From assembly GCA_029262055.1 (NCBI GenBank), contig JAJDAD010000062.1:1-64000 (forward strand): a DNA stretch of 64,000 bases, written 5' to 3'. The number at the start of each line of letters is the position of its first letter. Position 1 is the stretch's first letter. Under the pieces are notes generated by a model. It saw nothing but the letters and a program-made list of their open reading frames with translations. It ran no database searches and was not told the origin of the DNA. This document shows, one piece after another, positions 58,661 to 64,000 of the stretch. The position numbers and the translations under genes were made by a program. Source of the stretch: Candidatus Zhuqueibacterota bacterium. GTDB taxonomy: Bacteria; Zhuqueibacterota; Zhuqueibacteria; Oceanimicrobiales; Oceanimicrobiaceae.

Positions 58661-59666
58661 AGATATAGAACATTCATCTTTTTCCCAAATAGTATCTTTT
58701 ATCGCCTCACTGGTCACTGTTGTGAGCATTGCAGTTTCTGCTTTCTTCTACCTTAAAGACAGGCCAGCCAGAGCAAGGGATACTGTGTATGCGGCATGGC
58801 AAATCGTAGCTAACATGGAAGGGAAGAAGGGAAGCGGAGGAAGGGAAGCAGCGATTGCTCAATTGCGTGATCATGACGAAGATCTCACAGGCATTGCTTT
58901 AGATTCAGGCTTCCTAAATGGTGTAGATTTGTCTCACGCCGATTTGTTGAAGTCTTCTTTCATTTATTCGAGCCTTTCGAACAGCACGTTTAATCATTCT
59001 CGCCTTTCGTTCGCCAGTTTCCGTGGCGCTAGGCTGCACAAGGCTCAGTTCATAAATACATCGTTGGATTCTGTCGATTTTTATGCTGCCACGATTACAG
59101 ATGCCAATTTCAACCAAGGGGAAATGGTTCGATGTGTTGGAGACTCAATCACAACTTTCAATGGCTCGACATTTAATAAGGTGAAGATAACCTACTCTGA
59201 ATTCCAAAATGCTAATTTTGATAATACACTTTTTGAGAACAGTCATTTTGTTGAGGTTGTCTTAACTGGTTCACGAATGCGTCGCAGTAGGCTGAATGAT
59301 TCGGTTTGGAGACATGTTGAGGCGCCTTCTGTCGACCTGCTACTTTCTGAGGCAACTAATATCTACATAGGTGCATGGAGTAACCTGAGAGGTTCACGTT
59401 TCGACCGCGCGATTTTGCACTCCGCTAAATTTGAACAAGCAATCTTATCCAAAGCAAGCTTTTTCAATTCAGACCTCTCTAAGGCTGAATTTGTTGATTC
59501 AGATCTAAGTTTTGCTGATTTTTCATCTTCTATTCTAAAAAATGTTGAAATCACCAGGTGCAACATTGAGAGTACGCTCTTTTCTGGTGCTGACCAAACG
59601 GGTCTCACTGTAATGGGTTGCTATGGTAAACCAATAGACCTACGTGTTGGCTACGAGCTGAAATGA
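58644..59666 (+). CDS. TM-anchored pentapeptide-repeat protein
   Basis: TM near N-terminus (IVSFIASLVTVVSIAVSAFFYL), AAWQIVANMEGKKGSGGREAAIAQL linker, then A(D/N)LxxS/F-type repeats (LDSGFLNGVDLSHADLLKSSFIYSSLSNSTFNHSRLSFASFRGARL); start overlaps MTase stop by 17 bp. Confidence 0.88.
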   Translation: MLLRPRDIEHSSFSQIVSFIASLVTVVSIAVSAFFYLKDRPARARDTVYAAWQIVANMEGKKGSGGREAAIAQLRDHDEDLTGIALDSGFLNGVDLSHADLLKSSFIYSSLSNSTFNHSRLSFASFRGARLHKAQFINTSLDSVDFYAATITDANFNQGEMVRCVGDSITTFNGSTFNKVKITYSEFQNANFDNTLFENSHFVEVVLTGSRMRRSRLNDSVWRHVEAPSVDLLLSEATNIYIGAWSNLRGSRFDRAILHSAKFEQAILSKASFFNSDLSKAEFVDSDLSFADFSSSILKNVEITRCNIESTLFSGADQTGLTVMGCYGKPIDLRVGYELK

Positions 59667-59729
59667 GTATTTATTTGGAGTAGCAAGTTGGCAGATCGTT
59701 GAATCGTTTTAGGAGTTGGATCATCAAAT

Positions 59730-60533
59730 TTGGATATGTCTATGACTAATATGATTGAAATACGCAACGTTACTTTCCGCTATCGGCGGGAAATAGAGCC
59801 GTCCCTTTGCAGCTTAAGTTGTGACATACAATGCGGTCAGATTGTAGCGATAATCGGGAAATCCGGTATAGGAAAGTCAACGCTCTTACGTCTTATTTCG
59901 GGTGTTTATAGAAAATTTGACAGCTGGAATGGTGAATACGAGGGCGAGATACGCATATTGGGGAGACAGCCTCAGGAACTTAAGGGACCTGAGCAAGTTT
60001 CTTTGATGACTCAAGACCCGTTTCTCCTTACTCACCTCTCTGTTAAGCAAAACATTCTTCTCCCTTGCCACCTCCTCTCTGAGGAGGCAACAAAAGAGGC
60101 GGACACCTACTACGGTGATCTTATTAATTGTCTTGGGCTTTCCGGTCAAGAAGATAAGAAGCCTATGGACCTCAGCGGCGGGATGAAAACTCGGGTAGCC
60201 TTCGCTAGAGCAATGATAAGCTGTCCCGCCTACCTATTTCTCGATGAACCATTTACGAGTCTTGACATAGTAAGACGTTGGGGTATGTACAAAGCCATTC
60301 GTAGGGCAAGATCATACGACAGATTTACCACTGTCCTGACAACGCATGATCTTTGGGAGGCCCTTGTCCTTGCAAATTGGATTCTTGTTTTGGATAAGAA
60401 AGATGGTATTAGTGATGTAGCTTATTATGAAAATCCACTACCAGAAATTGATGATTGCTCAATAACAGAATGTTTGCGGATTATCCAACCAAATATGGAA
60501 CATGTTTCTCAACTACTAGAAATGCGTGCATAG
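59730..60533 (+). CDS. ABC transporter ATP-binding protein (SsuB/TauB-like)
   Basis: Walker A GKSGIGKST, Q-loop MTQDPFLL, signature LSGGMKTRVAFARAM, Walker B AYLFLDEPF. Confidence 0.92.
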   Translation: MDMSMTNMIEIRNVTFRYRREIEPSLCSLSCDIQCGQIVAIIGKSGIGKSTLLRLISGVYRKFDSWNGEYEGEIRILGRQPQELKGPEQVSLMTQDPFLLTHLSVKQNILLPCHLLSEEATKEADTYYGDLINCLGLSGQEDKKPMDLSGGMKTRVAFARAMISCPAYLFLDEPFTSLDIVRRWGMYKAIRRARSYDRFTTVLTTHDLWEALVLANWILVLDKKDGISDVAYYENPLPEIDDCSITECLRIIQPNMEHVSQLLEMRA

Positions 60534-60578
60534 CACATGCACCTAATCGGGTAAGCGGAGGGTTTCTCCATGCTCGGG

Positions 60579-60647
60579 AGGTGTGACAGCTCACCGTCAC
60601 ACCTTTGAGTAATCCCCCGCGGAACGATAGATAGGGATTGTATTCCC
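60579..60647. repeat. Palindromic intergenic repeat, copy 1
   Basis: Perfect 9-bp arms AGGTGTGAC (60579-60587)/GTCACACCT (60596-60604), then AATCCCCCGCGGAAC...ATAGGGATTGTATTCCC, matching copy 2. Confidence 0.75.
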
Positions 60648-60733
60648 AAACGGTTCGGAGTTGTTTAGAAATGCTTAGTTTGAGGGGGAATAAAATTCCC
60701 GGTTCATTGGCTCCGCAGGAGATATGATGCGCT

Positions 60734-60810
60734 CGCGGGGGATTTAACAGCTCACCGTCACGCCTTCTGATTAATCCCCCGCGGAACAAATGGATGGGGA
60801 TTGCATCCCC
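60734..60810. repeat. Palindromic intergenic repeat, copy 2
   Basis: Perfect 11-bp arms CGCGGGGGATT (60734-60744)/AATCCCCCGCG (60773-60783) around ACAGCTCACCGTCACGCC; then GGGGAT-TGC-ATCCCC at 60796-60810. Confidence 0.8.
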
Positions 60811-60978
60811 CTAAGAAGGTTCCAAATTTGGGTGGCACACGATAGCTTGGCACGGCACCCCTCGTTAGCTATACCCCACTATTGTAAGATTCCTTATAAG
60901 GACATCATTGATTTACAGTCATGATATTCGTAAATTAGTCCTTGAAAGTTATATATGAAAATACAGAGGCAATATGAT

Positions 60979-61266
60979 ATGCTTGTAAAGCCTATAGAAG
61001 TCAAAGCACTTGATGACTACAGAATCTGGCTAAAATATGCCGACGGTGTCGATGGAGAAGTAGATTTATCGAATTTAGCTGGCAAAGGCGTCTTTTCGAA
61101 ATGGAATAATTACTCAGAATTTCAGAAAGTCCACGTAGGCAGCCATGGAGCGATTACTTGGTGCGACGAAATCGACTTATGCCCCGACTCGATATATTTA
61201 AAACTAACTGGAAAAGCGCCACAAGATCTATTTCCCGCTCTACATCCAAAACCAATCGATGCCTGA
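60979..61266 (+). CDS. DUF2442 domain-containing protein
   Basis: MLVKPIEVKALDDYRIWLKYADGVDGEVDLSNLAGKGVFSKWNNYSEFQKVHVGSHGAITWCDEIDLCPDSIYLKLTG; ORF track start 60955. Confidence 0.85.
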   Translation: MLVKPIEVKALDDYRIWLKYADGVDGEVDLSNLAGKGVFSKWNNYSEFQKVHVGSHGAITWCDEIDLCPDSIYLKLTGKAPQDLFPALHPKPIDA

Positions 61267-61520
61267 GATAAGCCGATTCTATGGTATAGTCATCAAAATG
61301 TACTTTGGTGACCATGTCCCGCCTCATTTCCATGCGGGAATATGGAGAGCACGAAGCTTTGATAGATATAGACCTGCTTGCTGTATTTGCGGGGAAACTA
61401 CCACCCAGAGCCCTGGGTCTCGTGATGGAGTGGGTATCACTCCACCAGAGTGAGTTGCAGAAACTCTGGCATAAGGCGGCAAATCTGGAGCCGCTCGGCC
61501 ATGTTGCTCCATTGGAATAA
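61259..61520 (+). pseudogene. DUF4160 domain gene with a +1 frameshift
   Basis: MPEISRFYGIVIKMYFGDHVPPHFHA (frame of 61259) continues as EYGEHEALIDIDLLAVFAGKLPPRALGLVMEWVSLHQSELQKLW (frame of 61305); one extra G in GGG at 61336-61338 explains the break. Confidence 0.8.
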
Positions 61521-61603
61521 GCTCGTTGTTGGCAGGTCGGGATGGCTTTTCAGAGTTATTCAGACGGAGCTACAATATTTCAACGTAGATAATTTAATTT
61601 GCC

Positions 61604-61696
61604 ATAACCTGCGTTTGCAGCGGATGCTCCGCACATCCGCTGGTACGACTTACGAACAAGAAACGTTCGCGCCGCGGCGCTGAAACTGAGCGTTAT
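61604..61696 (+). other. attC-like integron recombination site candidate
   Basis: ATAAC (61604-61608)...GTTAT (61692-61696); inner arms GTTTGCAGCG (61613-61622) vs CGCTGAAAC (61678-61686), complementary except for one extrahelical G; internal hairpin CAGCGGATG/CATCCGCTG. Confidence 0.45.
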
Positions 61697-61791
61697 TGTA
61701 CCCAAGCATGATGTTGGAGATACTTTAAGAAAGAATTGTGTTGTGCCTCTGGAGACAGAAAGTAGAACCGCCTACTTAAGCTGAACGCTGA

Positions 61792-62547
61792 TCAATTCTC
61801 AGCCTTGACCTTCTCGTCACCAGGCACCCCAAACCCAAACCTGGCCTCTTCCGGCTCACCCACGCGAATCCCATCTCCCAGAATCAACGTATCGCTCACC
61901 GTTTTGTAAATGTAGATGAGGTCGTACATGGTGGTGTCTGCCCGGATGAGGGTGTCTGATTTGATGACGTGCACCAGATCGTAGGTGGTGATCGAGTCCG
62001 GCACCGGCGGTGGTGGTGGCGTGTAGCTCAGGGAGTTCTGATCGAAGCCCCACATTTCAAAGGTCACTCCGCCGGCGTCGCGTTCAAACCAGATACTCAC
62101 CGGTTCGTCGCCATAGTTGCGGTTCAGGCCGCGCAGGATGGAGGCAAAGATGCCGTTCTCCGCACGCTGCTTCGTAACCTTTTCAAAGGCTTCGGGCGGG
62201 CGACTCTCCGTGACAATCTGGAAGTTTGCGGTAAACTTCCAACTGTTCATAATCTTCTGTGCGGAATCTGACGGCACCGGAAAATAGATGGCCTCGGACG
62301 GATAGGTTTTCACCAGATCGTCTTCACCGAAGCCATTGCCGGTGGCGTCGATAATGTCCATTTTGGTCACCAGGGTTTCCGGGATAAAAAACTCGAACGT
62401 GAAGAAGTTGATCAGCTCCCGGTCGGCGACCGAAACCACCGGTACACTGATTTTGTCCACGGAGATGTCGCCGCTGCTCTGTCCGTGCGCGGCGGCACTC
62501 AACATTCCCAACAGGACGATAGATGGGATTTGCATGATTCGTTTCAT
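61792..62547 (-). CDS. Hypothetical secreted protein
   Basis: Signal peptide MKRIMQIPSIVLLGMLSAAAHGQ; 251 aa with a PPPPPVP linker. Confidence 0.6.
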   Translation of the reverse strand: MKRIMQIPSIVLLGMLSAAAHGQSSGDISVDKISVPVVSVADRELINFFTFEFFIPETLVTKMDIIDATGNGFGEDDLVKTYPSEAIYFPVPSDSAQKIMNSWKFTANFQIVTESRPPEAFEKVTKQRAENGIFASILRGLNRNYGDEPVSIWFERDAGGVTFEMWGFDQNSLSYTPPPPPVPDSITTYDLVHVIKSDTLIRADTTMYDLIYIYKTVSDTLILGDGIRVGEPEEARFGFGVPGDEKVKAEN

Positions 62548-64000
62548 CGACGCGCGCTCCGGTTAGCATTTTGTAAAGCGACCCAGCGGCCGTAGTAGGT
62601 GCGCGCTTCATCAAACCTGCCGCTGCGCTTGAGCGCCTCCACCAGAAGCTGGTAGGCCTGAGTTTGTTCGACCGCTTCCAGTTGCCCGGGGTTGTTCAAA
62701 GCAGCCAGGCAGCTCGCGATCACGGCGCGCGGATCGTTGCGCGACAGCTTGGCGATTTCGAGGTGGCTTTTGGCCCGGTTCTCCCAGGCGATGGCCACGG
62801 CTTGCTTAAAATAAGCAAATGCAACCTTGCGGTTCTTCTTCACATTCTCTAGCCCGAGGTTGTGGCACATGACGCCGTAGCTGTCAAAATAAGGAATATA
62901 CGTGCTGTCTGCCGGTGCACCGTCCGTGCTCTTGACGGCCATCTGCACCACGTCCTGCAACCGGGCGATGCCTGCGTTCTGCCGCTGCAAAAACTGGAAC
63001 TCGGTGACCGCCAGCCGCCAGAGGATCTCATCAATGGACTTGCGGGTTTTCAGTTGCGGCAGCAGCTTCTCAAACCCTTTGGCCGCGTCTTTGTGTTCGC
63101 CCTCTTCCTGCAGCGCAATATACTTATCGCGCAGCTCGACCGCACGCGTGTTGCCATCGTCCCAGTTGACCCAATCGATGTAGCTTTGAATGTCCTGGCG
63201 CTCCTTGTCGCTGGCGGCGTAGGTGCGCGCCCGCCGCAAGGTGGCCAAACCGCGCGCTGCTTCGTGCATCTTAAGCTCGCAGTCAGCCTGGTAGTAAACG
63301 TAGTAGAAGATGGTGGCGCTGTCCGGTGGCGCGCTTTGTCCGGCGGTTTGCGGGTCGAGTTCAAGACCGGCCCCGTCGCGCATGACGGATTCAGCCATGG
63401 CGAAATTGTGGTACGCCTCCTGCCACTCCTCGGTCGCGAAATACGCCTCCGCCAGGCGGGCGTACAGGGCATGTTCCCCGCGCTCGATGCGCAGCAGGTT
63501 TTCCAGAACATTGACGGCACGCTCGTAGTTCTGCTCATCCAGGTAGCGGATGGCAAGGGTCTGGTACACACGCGCCAGCCAACTCTTGCTTTCCAGGTCG
63601 AACGGGTTGAGCACCACGGCACTTTCAAAACTCTTTCGGGCTTCCAGCAGCAGGTTCCTGGCAGTGGCCTGGTCGCGGTCGGCCTGCTGCTCCAGGGCGG
63701 CCAGCTCCTGCAGGCTGCGCGCTCCGGCATTGAAGGCTTCTACCGACCGCACTGAGTCCTGGCCGCTCGCCTGCAATGCCGGGTCCGGGGTGGCGGCGAG
63801 GTATTTCCACAGCGTATCGCTTTGGGTTGTACGGCTCTTGCCGGCCAGCTTGAACCGGTCAGCCTGTTCTTCCTGTTCGATTGAAACAAACAGGCGGCCG
63901 GCGATGGTATCGGCCTGAATCGCCACCGTTGAGTCCACACCGGGCGGCACGACCAGGGTGAAACCGTCCTTCCTGACTTTTAAGCCGCTGCTGCAGCCGG
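62544..64000 (-). CDS. TPR-type repeat lipoprotein, 5' end outside the window
   Basis: TPR-like helices (YLDEQNYERAVNVLENLLRIERGEHALYARLAEAYFATEEWQEAYHNFAMAE); frame stays open from 63950 to the window edge, reading ...GCSSGLKVRKDGFTLVVPPGVDST, so the annotated start is internal. Confidence 0.75.
   Translation of the reverse strand, partial: GCSSGLKVRKDGFTLVVPPGVDSTVAIQADTIAGRLFVSIEQEEQADRFKLAGKSRTTQSDTLWKYLAATPDPALQASGQDSVRSVEAFNAGARSLQELAALEQQADRDQATARNLLLEARKSFESAVVLNPFDLESKSWLARVYQTLAIRYLDEQNYERAVNVLENLLRIERGEHALYARLAEAYFATEEWQEAYHNFAMAESVMRDGAGLELDPQTAGQSAPPDSATIFYYVYYQADCELKMHEAARGLATLRRARTYAASDKERQDIQSYIDWVNWDDGNTRAVELRDKYIALQEEGEHKDAAKGFEKLLPQLKTRKSIDEILWRLAVTEFQFLQRQNAGIARLQDVVQMAVKSTDGAPADSTYIPYFDSYGVMCHNLGLENVKKNRKVAFAYFKQAVAIAWENRAKSHLEIAKLSRNDPRAVIASCLAALNNPGQLEAVEQTQAYQLLVEALKRSGRFDEARTYYGRWVALQNANRSARR

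Noticed and set aside
60481-60789. 102-aa minus-strand ORF (MFRGGLIRRRDGELLNPPRAHH...)
   Set aside because: It is a translation of the palindromic intergenic repeats, not a plausible gene.
60566-60812. CRISPR array
   Set aside because: Only two imperfect copies, no regular spacers, no cas genes; better explained as REP/MITE-like repeats.
60846-60870. CGTTAGCTATACCCC as a second attC end
   Set aside because: No complementary R/L boxes found upstream within attC-like distance.

Overview
The window looks like a chromosomal segment from a Gram-negative FCB-type bacterium. This is inferred from a giant SprA-like protein, a 'QNYPNPFNPETTI' FlgD/T9SS-type C-terminal domain and adjacent LptF/LptG permeases. 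No taxonomic search was run. Roughly 1-51.7 kb is ordinary, densely coded housekeeping sequence: nadE, a rhlE-like helicase, nnr, an ECF sigma factor, ppx/gppA, prmA, sprA, lptF/lptG, an alkA-ogt-msrB block, pntAA/AB/B, clpS/mutY, greA, sfsA, recO, mgtE, rsmA, tatD, metG, a PSP1/RicT-like gene, holB and an envC-like gene. From about 51.7 to 61.8 kb the character changes to accessory DNA: visibly more AT-rich genes (GC not computed), decayed gene fragments (NHL repeat protein, probable metallo-beta-lactamase-fold tail), palindromic intergenic repeats, a frameshifted DUF4160 gene and an attC-like structure. The most interesting locus is a tightly packed, co-directional six-gene cluster at 55483-60533. 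It encodes a TM-anchored beta-rich small protein, an ABC permease, a NitT/TauT/THI5-type binding protein, a class I SAM methyltransferase, a TM-anchored pentapeptide-repeat protein and an ABC ATPase. I cannot match this gene combination to a described system. No rRNA, tRNA or CRISPR array was recognised. All product names come from reading the translations, not from searches.
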